The notes below the pieces were generated by a model, which worked only from the letters and a program-made list of their open reading frames with translations, did not search any database and was not told the origin of the DNA. A stretch of DNA of 49,065 bases from Ruminiclostridium sp. (GTDB lineage Bacteria; Bacillota; Clostridia; Oscillospirales; Ruminococcaceae), in the NCBI GenBank assembly GCA_017635675.1, contig JAGBLA010000193.1, positions 1-49,065 of the forward strand. Reading direction: 5' to 3'. Shown in pieces: positions 26,655 through 35,603 of this stretch (its first letter is position 1; every line of letters starts with the position of its first letter). The translations under genes and the position numbers were made by a program.

Positions 26655-27514
26655 AAGGCAGAAAAATCAATCCCAAGAGATTTGAAATAGGTCAGCTAAA
26701 GATAATACTTCTTATCCTTCCGCTTGTCATTTTTATGGGAATGCCGATCGTATTCATCATAAATCATGCGTTCAAACCCATGGAGGAGCTGTTCGCGTTC
26801 CCGCCCACATTCTTTGTGAAGAACCCTACGCTTGAGAATTTTACCAAGCTTATAAAGTTTTCTGACAGCAGCGGCATACCGATGAGCAGATACCTGTTCA
26901 ACAGCCTTGTCGTGACTGTTGTGACTGTGGGACTTGCATTGCTTCTCACTACGATGTCTGCGTTTGCCCTTGCGAAGATAAAATTCAAGGGACGCAATAT
27001 GCTGGCGAAGATAAACCAGGTCGCTATCATGTTTGTGAGCACGGCGGTGCTTATCCCGAGATACCTTGTTATCTGCAAGCTCGGTATTATCGACAATCTG
27101 ATGGCGCATATCCTGCCGCTTGTGGCAATGCCGGTGGCGCTGTTCCTTGTGAAACAGTTCGTCGAGCAGGTGCCGGATTCGCTCCTTGAAGCCGCGTATA
27201 TGGACGGCGCGACAGACCTTGACATTTATCTGAAGGTCATCATGCCGATGATAAGACCCGCGGTGGCTACCGCAGCAATACTTGTTTTTCAGCAGGTATG
27301 GACGAATATGGAAACGTCAAGCTACTTCTTCAGCGACGACAGCATGAAAACGCTGACATTCTATATGAACACTCTCGTAAACGCAAATAATACCGTCGCC
27401 GGACAGGGTATGGCTGCAGCGGCTTCGCTGATAATGTTCCTGCCGAACCTCGTGCTTTTCATTATCCTCCAGAACAAGGTAATGAACACAATGGCAAATT
27501 CCGGTATCAAGTAA
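26651..27514 (+). CDS. Sugar ABC transporter permease, UgpE/MalG type (pair 1)
   Basis: A 287-residue six-helix permease, partner of the preceding gene. The EAA loop is [26 protein letters not shown], near residue 190 as usual for MalG-type subunits. It begins with a basic [12 protein letters not shown] stretch and the first helix starts near residue 18. The ATG lies inside the stop of the first permease gene and follows AAAGGAG. The NHL-Yip1 gene starts 17 bases after its stop, placing that unusual protein in the same transcript as this permease pair. Confidence 0.95.
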   Translation: MKGRKINPKRFEIGQLKIILLILPLVIFMGMPIVFIINHAFKPMEELFAFPPTFFVKNPTLENFTKLIKFSDSSGIPMSRYLFNSLVVTVVTVGLALLLTTMSAFALAKIKFKGRNMLAKINQVAIMFVSTAVLIPRYLVICKLGIIDNLMAHILPLVAMPVALFLVKQFVEQVPDSLLEAAYMDGATDLDIYLKVIMPMIRPAVATAAILVFQQVWTNMETSSYFFSDDSMKTLTFYMNTLVNANNTVAGQGMAAAASLIMFLPNLVLFIILQNKVMNTMANSGIK

Positions 27515-27531
27515 GAATTGGGGGAAAGAAA

Positions 27532-29580
27532 ATGCAAAAGCTGAAACGCCTTGCCGCGGCTTTGCTTACGGCAGTCGTAATATGCGTAACGCTTTCGGTA
27601 TCCGTATTTGCGGACACCCCCTATGTGACATACACTATCAACGGATACGGTCAGATACGTCCGACACAGACCGCCTATCTCGCGCACGCGACTATTACGA
27701 AATTCGATGATGCGGCGCTCGCGTCCCCGAGTGACATCTGCCTTGCGAATGACGGGCTGATATATATAGCCGACTCCGGCAACCGCAGGATAGTTGTAGG
27801 CACAACTGACGGCGAGCTTGTGAGAATGATAGGCGAGGGGACTCTCAAAAATCCCCGCGGAGTATTCGTTACCAAGGACGGAAGCGTGTATGTCGCTGAC
27901 CGTGATGCCGGCAAGATTTTCGTGTTCGACAGCAGCGGCGAGCTTTCCGCGGAATACTCCAAGCCTTCGAGCCCGCTTTACGGCGACGAGGTGAGTTTTC
28001 TTCCGATAAAGATAGTTGTGAACGACGCGGGAATAATGTTCGTGGTGTGCGAATCAAATACCAACGGAATAGTTGAGATATCGCCGACCGAGGGCGGAAC
28101 GTTCCTCGGTTACTTCGGAACGAACTATGCCGCAGTAGATATCACTACCATAATATACCGCGCGATACTTACCGATGAGCAGAGAGCCAAAATGGTGAGC
28201 AATATCCCCGCAACGCCCACCAACCTGTCGATTGATGAAAAGGGGCTTATTTACACAGTCACACGCGGAAACAAGGACGACACACTGAAACGTCTGAATA
28301 TCGCGGGAACAAACATGATACACAATACCGACGGTACCTATGCGGACACACCGACTTCGGTTGCAGCGGGAAATCACGACAATGTTTATGTGGCGGATCA
28401 GCAGGGCTACATATTCGAGTATAACAACGAGGGCGAGATGATATTCGTGTTCGGAGGCCCCGATGACGGCTCCCAGCGTGTGGGACTTTCCACAATGGTG
28501 AGCGGTATCGCGGTGGATAAGCAGGACAGGATATATGTTCTCGACTCCGACAAGGCGCAGATACAGATATATCAGCCCACAGAGTTCACGAACCTGCTGC
28601 ACAACGCGCTTTATCTCTATTCAAAGGGACGCTACACAGAGGCGAAAGCTCCGCTTACGGAGATACTTCGCATGAACTCGATGTTCGATTACGCGAACAA
28701 GGCGATGGGACGCTGCTATTTCCGTGAGGAGAATTACAGCGAGGCTATGCGCTACGCGAGACTTGCGAAAGACCACTCGGGCTATTCCGACGCGTACTGG
28801 GAAATACGCAATGTATGGCTCAAAAACAATATAATCACGGTAATAATAATTCTTGTGCTGCTGTTTGCGGTCATAAAGGTTTTGAAATTCCTTGACAAGA
28901 AAAAGCAGATACTTTCAAAACCGAAAGCCTTCTTTGGCAGGCTGCGCGAGAACCGTTTCATTGATGACCTGTGCTATTCGTTCAGATTTATGAAAAATCC
29001 TGCGGACACTGCTTACGGTATCGCTGCGGAGGGCAGGGAAGGCTGGCTGATGCCGTCGCTGCTGCTGCTCGTGTTCATGATAGAATTCGTAGTAAGCAAA
29101 TATACCTGCGGTTTCCTTATGAAGACCGTCATGGAGGGCAGGTATGAGATACTCAGCGATATCGGCGCGATAATCGCCGTGGTTATCGCAGTAACAGCCT
29201 GCACATATCTCGTCTGCACAATCAATGAGGGCGAGGGTACTGTAAAGAAGATATACACATCTATCTGTTACAGCCTCACACCCTACATAGTATTCATGCC
29301 GCTCATCTACATCCTGTCCCACGTTCTCACGAACAATGAGACATTCCTGACAACGATGCTTTCAATTCTTACCTACGGCTGGATCGCGGTGATAGCATTC
29401 ATCGGACTTAAAGAAGTCAACAACTTCACATTCTGGCAGACGGTAAAGGTGATACTTCTCACGTTGTTCGCGGCACTGATACTCGCGCTTCTGATATTCA
29501 TAATCTATGTTCTCTGGGCTCAGGTGTTCGGATTCATCGGAGCGATAATAGGCGAGGGGGTGTATAGACTTGGATACTAA
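27532..29580 (+). CDS. NHL beta-propeller / TPR-like / Yip1-like membrane protein
   Basis: A 682-residue protein with an unusual domain order. A cleavable signal (to about residue 28, SVFADTP) is followed by NHL propeller repeats (about 50-350), including ICLANDGLIYIADSGNRRI, GVFVTKDGSVYVADRDAGK and IAVDKQDRIYVLDSDKAQI. A TPR-like pair follows (about 355-425; ALYLYSKGRYTEAKAPLTEIL), then a helix near 435-455, a short basic segment and a Yip1-like bundle of about five helices (485-682). The propeller should face outside and the bundle lie in the membrane. Overlap with the next gene by 11 bases implies coupled synthesis. Its role is unknown; a scaffold linking captured glycan to the permeases is a hypothesis. 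Confidence 0.85.
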   Translation: MQKLKRLAAALLTAVVICVTLSVSVFADTPYVTYTINGYGQIRPTQTAYLAHATITKFDDAALASPSDICLANDGLIYIADSGNRRIVVGTTDGELVRMIGEGTLKNPRGVFVTKDGSVYVADRDAGKIFVFDSSGELSAEYSKPSSPLYGDEVSFLPIKIVVNDAGIMFVVCESNTNGIVEISPTEGGTFLGYFGTNYAAVDITTIIYRAILTDEQRAKMVSNIPATPTNLSIDEKGLIYTVTRGNKDDTLKRLNIAGTNMIHNTDGTYADTPTSVAAGNHDNVYVADQQGYIFEYNNEGEMIFVFGGPDDGSQRVGLSTMVSGIAVDKQDRIYVLDSDKAQIQIYQPTEFTNLLHNALYLYSKGRYTEAKAPLTEILRMNSMFDYANKAMGRCYFREENYSEAMRYARLAKDHSGYSDAYWEIRNVWLKNNIITVIIILVLLFAVIKVLKFLDKKKQILSKPKAFFGRLRENRFIDDLCYSFRFMKNPADTAYGIAAEGREGWLMPSLLLLVFMIEFVVSKYTCGFLMKTVMEGRYEILSDIGAIIAVVIAVTACTYLVCTINEGEGTVKKIYTSICYSLTPYIVFMPLIYILSHVLTNNETFLTTMLSILTYGWIAVIAFIGLKEVNNFTFWQTVKVILLTLFAALILALLIFIIYVLWAQVFGFIGAIIGEGVYRLGY

Positions 29581-31834
29581 AAAGCCGAAATGGCTTCTCC
29601 CCGTTATTATCGGCGCAGCAGTTATAATAGTCGCTGCGATAGTGCTCACTGTAATTATCATCGCGGGTGCCGAGACCGATGTGGTGAAAGGCACTCACAC
29701 CCATTCCGCACCGATACCCGCTCTCGGAGCAAAGGTGGAAGCGAGAGACGGTTTCGTACAGGTGGCTGAAAGCGATACCTACAAGCTGTACTATTATGAG
29801 CCGCAGTTTTCCGTAAAGCTCGAAAACAAAAAGACAGGCGCAGTTCTTGAATCCACCGTAAGCGACGAAAAGGACGACGGCAAGAACAATGCGAGCTGGA
29901 CGGGCTACATGAAAAGCGGCATCGTGATAAACGCGATAATCGGAACGCTCAACACATATCAGGTCGATGTGAACACAGTCCCGAACGATATCGAAACATA
30001 CTACACAGACAACGGTATCTACGCGAAGATAAACTTCAAAGGCAATTATCAGTTCGAGCTCGGCGTGGAGATAAGTCTGACAGGTGATGAATTTGTGGTG
30101 CGTGTGCCTGACGAATCCGTGATCGAGCATAAGGACGGCACGTACATCAGCACAGTGAGCCTGTTCCCGTTCCTCGGATATACATATCTCGACGAGCAGG
30201 ACGGCTATATGCTGGTGCCGGACGGCAACGGCGCGCTGATATACCTTGACAACAAGGAAGGACGCTATACCACAGGTTTTTCCGGACTTATCTACGGCAT
30301 CGACGACGGCATGACCAACCACACTGCTGTTTCCACGCTCTGGGAGCGCTACGAGACAGTTACATCGTCAAATAATGTCATAGCTCCGGTGTTCGGAATG
30401 GCGCACCTTGACGACAAGCTTGCATATCTCGGAATTGTTGAGTCCGGCGACGAACGGTGCAGTATCGAGGTAGTGCCGAACGGTGTAATGGTGGATTACA
30501 ACCGCTGCTTTGCGAAGTTCCTCCTCCGTGACGTGTTCGTTCAGCCGCTCAATCAGTCGAATTCGGGTACTGTTCCGTCGGTGGAGCAGGACAGACTTCA
30601 CTCCGATCTTACGGTAAGATACAGACTGCTTTCCGATGAAAACGCCGATTATTCGGGCATGGCAAACTCTTACCGCAGCTATCTGCTCGGCTCGGGAAAG
30701 CTTGCAAAGAAAGACACGGCATATAATACCCGCGTTGACTTCCTCGGTTCGGACCGCGAGGCGTTTCTTATGGGAACCACCGCTGTAACGATGACCACGG
30801 CGGATCAGGCGGGAGATATACTCGACGAGCTGCGCGGACTTGGGGTACAGAACGTGCTGTCGGTCTATAAGGGCTGGCAGAACGGCGGACTGTACGATGT
30901 ACCAGTAAATTCGTTCAGTGCAGACGGCGCCGTGGGCGGGAACTCCGCGCTGAAAAATCTCGTAAAGAAACAGGCGGAAGCCGGTAATACGGTATATCTT
31001 TACGACGATGCGCTTTCGGTCAACGCGGACACACACTCCACCACATACAATGTGATGAAAATGGTGAACAAGCGTACTTTCAAGGAAGAGACCCACGGTC
31101 AGGTATATGATACGTTCTATTATCTTATGCCAGGACGCAGCGCAGGAGACCTTGCGCGGCTTACAAAGGATCTTGTATCGGCAGGCATAGGCAATGCGGC
31201 GCTATCGGGTATAACAGAAAAGCTGTTTTCATACAGCTCTAAGGGTTCCTACTATTCGCGCACGGACACAATGGATATCTACGAAGACGCTGTGAACGCG
31301 GCAGCGGAGAACTGCAGCATACTGCTCGAAACCCCGAACGCGTACCTCTGGAGATACTCCGACGCTATGCTCGATATGCCGCTCAGTTCATCGGATTACC
31401 TTTATCTCGACTGCGAGATACCGTTCCTTTCAATGGTTTTCAAGGGTATCGTACCCATCTACTCGGAATATGTGAACTTTGAAGCGAACAAGAAGGAGAA
31501 CTTCCTCCGCATGGCGGAGACCGGGACATTCCCGTCTTTCTACGTTGCGGCAGAGAACTCCTCAAAGCTTATATACACAAATTCCAGCGGCCTGTATTCA
31601 CTTGAGTACGGTTCCTACCGCGACACCATAGTTGAGTACGACAAGGCACTTCGTGAGCTTGCGGAAAAGGTTGACGGTGCCTGCATAATAAAGCACGAAA
31701 CAAGCGCAGACGGACTTGTGAAGGTCACATACGACAACGGAGTTACGGTCTTGGTGAACTACACCGACCATGATATCACAGACGGCGGTGTGACCGTGGG
31801 AGCACTCTCCTACATCGTAAAGGGGGGTGAGTGA
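29570..31834 (+). CDS. DUF5696-like membrane-anchored extracellular protein
   Basis: A 754-residue protein with a short cytoplasmic start (DTKKPK), one membrane helix (about 8-33) and a large outer domain. The middle (about 390-690) has TIM-barrel-like blocks, such as DQAGDILDELRGLGVQNVLSVYKGW, LVKKQAEAGNTVYLYDDAL and LDCEIPFLSMVFKGIVPIYSEY. It looks distantly glycoside-hydrolase-like, but I cannot identify a catalytic pair. From memory it resembles the DUF5696 proteins found beside Yip1 and sugar permease genes in other Firmicutes; this needs a search. TTG 29570 follows GAGGGGG by nine bases and overlaps the NHL-Yip1 gene. It overlaps or abuts the next permease gene as well, so it is embedded in the importer operon. 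Confidence 0.78.
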   Translation: MDTKKPKWLLPVIIGAAVIIVAAIVLTVIIIAGAETDVVKGTHTHSAPIPALGAKVEARDGFVQVAESDTYKLYYYEPQFSVKLENKKTGAVLESTVSDEKDDGKNNASWTGYMKSGIVINAIIGTLNTYQVDVNTVPNDIETYYTDNGIYAKINFKGNYQFELGVEISLTGDEFVVRVPDESVIEHKDGTYISTVSLFPFLGYTYLDEQDGYMLVPDGNGALIYLDNKEGRYTTGFSGLIYGIDDGMTNHTAVSTLWERYETVTSSNNVIAPVFGMAHLDDKLAYLGIVESGDERCSIEVVPNGVMVDYNRCFAKFLLRDVFVQPLNQSNSGTVPSVEQDRLHSDLTVRYRLLSDENADYSGMANSYRSYLLGSGKLAKKDTAYNTRVDFLGSDREAFLMGTTAVTMTTADQAGDILDELRGLGVQNVLSVYKGWQNGGLYDVPVNSFSADGAVGGNSALKNLVKKQAEAGNTVYLYDDALSVNADTHSTTYNVMKMVNKRTFKEETHGQVYDTFYYLMPGRSAGDLARLTKDLVSAGIGNAALSGITEKLFSYSSKGSYYSRTDTMDIYEDAVNAAAENCSILLETPNAYLWRYSDAMLDMPLSSSDYLYLDCEIPFLSMVFKGIVPIYSEYVNFEANKKENFLRMAETGTFPSFYVAAENSSKLIYTNSSGLYSLEYGSYRDTIVEYDKALRELAEKVDGACIIKHETSADGLVKVTYDNGVTVLVNYTDHDITDGGVTVGALSYIVKGGE

Positions 31835-31836
31835 TC

Positions 31837-32919
31837 TTGGCGGAAAACAAAAAAATGTCCCGCGCGGAGAAAAAAGCTCTTAAAGAGCGAATGAAGCACC
31901 TTAAATCCGGCAAGCTCGAAAAACGCTACGCGCGAATGGGCTACATCTTCATGATACCGTGGTTCATAGGTGCGGCGGTATTCCTTGCTTATCCGCTCGG
32001 AAGCTCGTTCTGGTATGCGCTTAACAATATCCGCATCACTCCGCTCGGAAGAATATTCAACTTCGTGGGTCACGGGAACTTCACACAGATATTGATACAG
32101 GATCCGGATTTTATGATCCAGCTTGTGGATTATCTTACCTCCACGATCATATCGGTGCCTATCATCGTAGTATTTGCACTTATCATAGCGATGATGCTGA
32201 ACATGAAGATAAAGGGCAAGGGATTTTTCAGACTGATATTCTTCCTTCCCGTCATCATCGTGAGCGGACCGATACTCGGAATGCTCAATGCCCAGGGCGC
32301 GGGAAGCGTCTCCGCGATAGATACCGCGGCGCTTTCGGGGGCTATAAGCTCGGTGCTCCCTGCCATTATCGCAAAGCCGATATCCGATGTGTTCAGCAAT
32401 ATGATAACCACACTTTGGTATTCGGGCGTACAGATACTGATATTCCTGTCTGGTCTTCAGAAGATCGACAAGTCCATGTACGAAGCGGCGAAGATAGACG
32501 GCGGCTCGGGTTGGGAATGTTTCTGGAAGATAACGCTCCCGAACCTCAAATCAATGATACTGCTGAATACGATATACACGGTCGTGTTCATATCGAACAA
32601 CAGTGAGAACCCGATAATAATCCTTATCAAGGACTCGATGTTCTCCGGCACTAAGGAGAAGGGTTACGGTTACGCGTCAGCAATGGCATGGCTGTATTCG
32701 ATAGTTGTACTGATACTTGTCGGGCTGTTCGCGCTGCTGCTCGCAACACGAAAGGATCAGTATGAAAAACAGGTAAAGCGTGCGATAAAGGCACGAAAGA
32801 GAGAAAGCAGCAACAAGAAGAAGATAGAAAGGAGGAACCGCAGAAATGCCAGACGCATCGAACGCCAGCGCGCAAAAGGCAGGATCACCACGCACACCAC
32901 GAAACGGGACGACTACTAA
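31837..32919 (+). CDS. Sugar ABC transporter permease, UgpA/MalF type (pair 2)
   Basis: A 360-residue membrane subunit with six predicted helices and EAA loop YEAAKIDGGSGWECFWKITLPNLKSM. Two oddities stand out: a basic N-terminal stretch (KKMSRAEKKALKERMKHLK) and a C-terminal cytoplasmic tail of about 50 residues that is almost entirely Lys/Arg (from QYEKQVKRAIKARKRE onward). The tail is encoded partly in the region where the next gene overlaps by 74 bases. TTG 31837 is preferred over GTG 31831 because the GGGGG site is nine rather than three bases away; either is possible. It forms the second permease pair with the next gene. Confidence 0.92.
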   Translation: MAENKKMSRAEKKALKERMKHLKSGKLEKRYARMGYIFMIPWFIGAAVFLAYPLGSSFWYALNNIRITPLGRIFNFVGHGNFTQILIQDPDFMIQLVDYLTSTIISVPIIVVFALIIAMMLNMKIKGKGFFRLIFFLPVIIVSGPILGMLNAQGAGSVSAIDTAALSGAISSVLPAIIAKPISDVFSNMITTLWYSGVQILIFLSGLQKIDKSMYEAAKIDGGSGWECFWKITLPNLKSMILLNTIYTVVFISNNSENPIIILIKDSMFSGTKEKGYGYASAMAWLYSIVVLILVGLFALLLATRKDQYEKQVKRAIKARKRESSNKKKIERRNRRNARRIERQRAKGRITTHTTKRDDY

Positions 32920-33868
32920 GACATTGCGCGAAAGATTCACGCGTGAGAAGATACACCGTTTCATGTTCGGCACCAAGGACAGGGAAGGCTTTCTGAAACA
33001 GTTCACGGTCTATGCGCTGCTGATATGTATAGGATTTATATATGTCTATCCTATACTGCACATGGTGTCGAGCAGCCTTATGACTCTTGACGATCTGCTC
33101 GACTCCTCCGTTAAATGGCTCCCGAGCTCGCTCAACTTCTCAAATTACGAGCAGGCGGCGAAGAGCATGGATTTCTGGAACGCGCTGTGGCAGAGCATAG
33201 TGATCGCGGGCGTTCCCACACTCTGCAACCTTATGTCCTGCTCGGTAACGGGCTACGCACTTGCGAGATTTGACTTCAGGGGCAAGAAGATAGTTATGGG
33301 CATCATAATACTCAGCTTCGTGCTCCCGAGCCAGATCACCATGATACCCACATACGTGCTTTATTCCAACCTCGGGATACTCAACACGATATGGGCGTTC
33401 ATACTTCCGGCGCTGTTCGCACAGGGTTTCAAAGCTCCGATATTCATTCTTATCTTCTGGCAGTTCTTCCGTCAGATACCGAAGGCACTGATAGAAGCGT
33501 CAAGAATAGACGGCGCGGGTCATTTCAAGTCATTCTTCAGAATAGCGCTCCCAAGCGCGAAACCCGCGTTCATCACCGTGGCACTGTTCTCGTTCGTATG
33601 GTACTGGAACGAATCATATCTCACCGAGCTTTATGTCCACGGAGTTTACGGACAGTCTGACTGGACGACGCTCGTGGTGCAGCTCGATAACTTCGCGGCG
33701 AACTTCTCAAGCTATCAGCAGACAGCAACAGCAGGAGCCACGAACCTCAACGAGTCTATCAATATGTCGGGAACGCTGCTCAGCATACTTCCGCTTATGA
33801 TACTGTATTTCGTACTGCAGAGACACTTTGTCGAGAGTATCGACAGGACCGGTATCACCGGAGAATAA
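32846..33868 (+). CDS. Sugar ABC transporter permease, UgpE/MalG type (pair 2)
   Basis: A 340-residue permease with EAA loop IEASRIDGAGHFKSFFRIALPSAKPA. It has an unusually long N-terminal extension (about 55 residues, Ser/Thr/Lys/Arg-rich) before the first helix. The ATG lies inside the previous gene, overlapping it by 74 bases, with a clear GGAGG 10 bases before it. Such a long overlap within a transport operon is uncommon. It is followed by the sugar-binding lipoprotein gene, so this pair probably works with that more ordinary SBP. Confidence 0.94.
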   Translation: MPDASNASAQKAGSPRTPRNGTTTKTLRERFTREKIHRFMFGTKDREGFLKQFTVYALLICIGFIYVYPILHMVSSSLMTLDDLLDSSVKWLPSSLNFSNYEQAAKSMDFWNALWQSIVIAGVPTLCNLMSCSVTGYALARFDFRGKKIVMGIIILSFVLPSQITMIPTYVLYSNLGILNTIWAFILPALFAQGFKAPIFILIFWQFFRQIPKALIEASRIDGAGHFKSFFRIALPSAKPAFITVALFSFVWYWNESYLTELYVHGVYGQSDWTTLVVQLDNFAANFSSYQQTATAGATNLNESINMSGTLLSILPLMILYFVLQRHFVESIDRTGITGE

Positions 33869-33878
33869 ATCACCACGC

Positions 33879-33896
33879 ACAGGTTTAATGACCTGT
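33879..33896 (+). other. Short hairpin between permease and binding-protein genes
   Basis: ACAGGT and ACCTGT pair around a TTAATG loop in the 58-base gap. There is no T-run, so this is not a terminator. Because the downstream binding-protein and LamG genes look highly expressed, it may mark a processing or stabilising site at the new 5' end. This is inference from position and structure only. Confidence 0.35.
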
Positions 33897-33926
33897 CAAA
33901 ATAATTACAAAAAAATGGAGGAACCT

Positions 33927-35558
33927 ATGAAGAAAAGATTATTGTCAATGTTACTTGCAGGATGTCTGACCGTAGGAACACTCGCAGGCTGCGGAGGTAA
34001 TACGGGAGCTCCTGCGGCAGGCGGCGGTGACGCGGGCGGAAACGCTGCGGAGGGAGGAAATTCCGGCGGTGCGGCATCTGTCACGAACGATTATGAGCTC
34101 GTGACCGTTGACGGCAGCTCACATCAGTACAAAAAGTATAAGGATATGACTACCGAGAACATCACCCTCACTTACTTCCACTTCGACCAGGACGAGACTG
34201 TTCAGCTCCTTGCGGAGAGATTCATGAAGATCTATCCGAACATCACGGTCAACGTTCAGTACGAGAATGTGGCAAACTATAACACCACTCTTTCAACTCT
34301 TGTAAGCAACAACCAGGCACCGGATATCATTATGCATTCCGACTGTGACTATGCGCTTTCAAATATGCTTCTTGCTGACGTATCCGCGTATTTCAACAGC
34401 GATGACGAGACAAAGAACCTTGCAGATACTATCAATTCCGCAGGTCTCGGCACCTACAACTTAGAGGGCGGCATGAGATACAGCGTTCCCGTGAAGTTCT
34501 TCCCCGGTGCGATGTTCGTTGACCGCAACGTTCTCGAAACACTCAACCTCAAAGTTCCTACACAGAACTGGACATGGTCAGAGATGACACAGCTTATAAA
34601 GGACGCTACGGTCCTCAATTCCCCCGACGGAATGGCATATTACGGACTTGGTTACTACAACCGTCTCGACTCCTACTACGGTATCGCCGCAAGACAGGAT
34701 ATCATCGGTGAGTTCGGTTTCAACGGCAAGGTTTTCGACCTCAGCGACTGGGCTGTGGGCGAGCAGGAATTCTCCAACCTCAAGCTCGGCGGGTATATAG
34801 CTCCCTCCACCGAGACACAGGCTATGGAGGACTGGTGCGGAGACTGGGAAGGCTGGGCAGGCAATACAGGACACGCGGCTCTCTTCTCCGAAGCATTTTG
34901 GACATTCCAGAACACATGGAACACTCCTTCCTACAAGGAAGCGTACAACCTCGACATCGTACCGTATGTTATCCCCGCGGTGAGCGACAAGGACGCGGGT
35001 TCGGATCATCACTCCATAGCTACGATAGACTACGGCGGAATAACCACCTCCTGCAAGCATCCGCGTGAAGCATACGAGCTTCTCAAGTTCATGTCATACG
35101 GCGTTGACGGCTGGTACACACGCTGCGAGATATATTCCGATGAGAGCATAGTAAACGCTATGGGCGTTGCGCTCAAGTATGATGTAATGCCCGTGCCGAT
35201 CACAAAGGACGAGGGCGTATGGGACGAGTACATCAAGGTTTACTGCGCAGGCATGGACGATGAACACACCGGTCTCTGGAGAGACTACTTCAAGTCCTGC
35301 ATGCAGCCTATCTCCTTCGGCTGGACGAGTATCGCGGGTTACTGGAACTTCTGCGATGAATACTTCAACAGCATCGGTATCCATGACCTTGTAGATAACG
35401 GTACAGCACAGGCTGCCGACTATGTTGAGGAAGCAAACCGCAAGGCTAATTATTTCCACGCACAGGCAATGCTCGATTACTTCGGAGCATCGGGATACAA
35501 CGTACTTACCGAGTCCGAAGTCGCTGAATACGAGAAAATGAAGGCTGACAATCAGTAA
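33927..35558 (+). CDS. Sugar ABC transporter substrate-binding lipoprotein
   Basis: A 543-residue SBP_bac_1 protein. The signal peptide has a clean lipobox (LAGC, Cys about residue 20), followed by a Gly/Ala-rich linker and the binding domain from about residue 70 (ITLTYFHFDQDETVQLLAERFMKIYPNITVNVQ). The typical SNNQAPDIIMHSDCDYALSN and VPVKFFPGAMFVDRNVLETL blocks are visible, with many aromatic residues that could stack on sugar rings. ATG 33927 follows TGGAGG and gives the correct signal peptide; the frame upstream to 33828 is not used. Codon choice is biased to AAC, TTC, TAC and AAG, as in strongly expressed genes. It probably serves permease pair 2. Confidence 0.95.
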   Translation: MKKRLLSMLLAGCLTVGTLAGCGGNTGAPAAGGGDAGGNAAEGGNSGGAASVTNDYELVTVDGSSHQYKKYKDMTTENITLTYFHFDQDETVQLLAERFMKIYPNITVNVQYENVANYNTTLSTLVSNNQAPDIIMHSDCDYALSNMLLADVSAYFNSDDETKNLADTINSAGLGTYNLEGGMRYSVPVKFFPGAMFVDRNVLETLNLKVPTQNWTWSEMTQLIKDATVLNSPDGMAYYGLGYYNRLDSYYGIAARQDIIGEFGFNGKVFDLSDWAVGEQEFSNLKLGGYIAPSTETQAMEDWCGDWEGWAGNTGHAALFSEAFWTFQNTWNTPSYKEAYNLDIVPYVIPAVSDKDAGSDHHSIATIDYGGITTSCKHPREAYELLKFMSYGVDGWYTRCEIYSDESIVNAMGVALKYDVMPVPITKDEGVWDEYIKVYCAGMDDEHTGLWRDYFKSCMQPISFGWTSIAGYWNFCDEYFNSIGIHDLVDNGTAQAADYVEEANRKANYFHAQAMLDYFGASGYNVLTESEVAEYEKMKADNQ

Positions 35559-35603
35559 TAGTTTATTGTCCCGAATGGGATATAATAGAAAGGAATTAAT
35601 GAT

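Noticed and set aside
29534..30322. Antisense frame of 262 codons opposite the start of the DUF5696-like gene
   Set aside because: Rich in His, Cys and Val without a family pattern, a typical shadow of the plus-strand gene.
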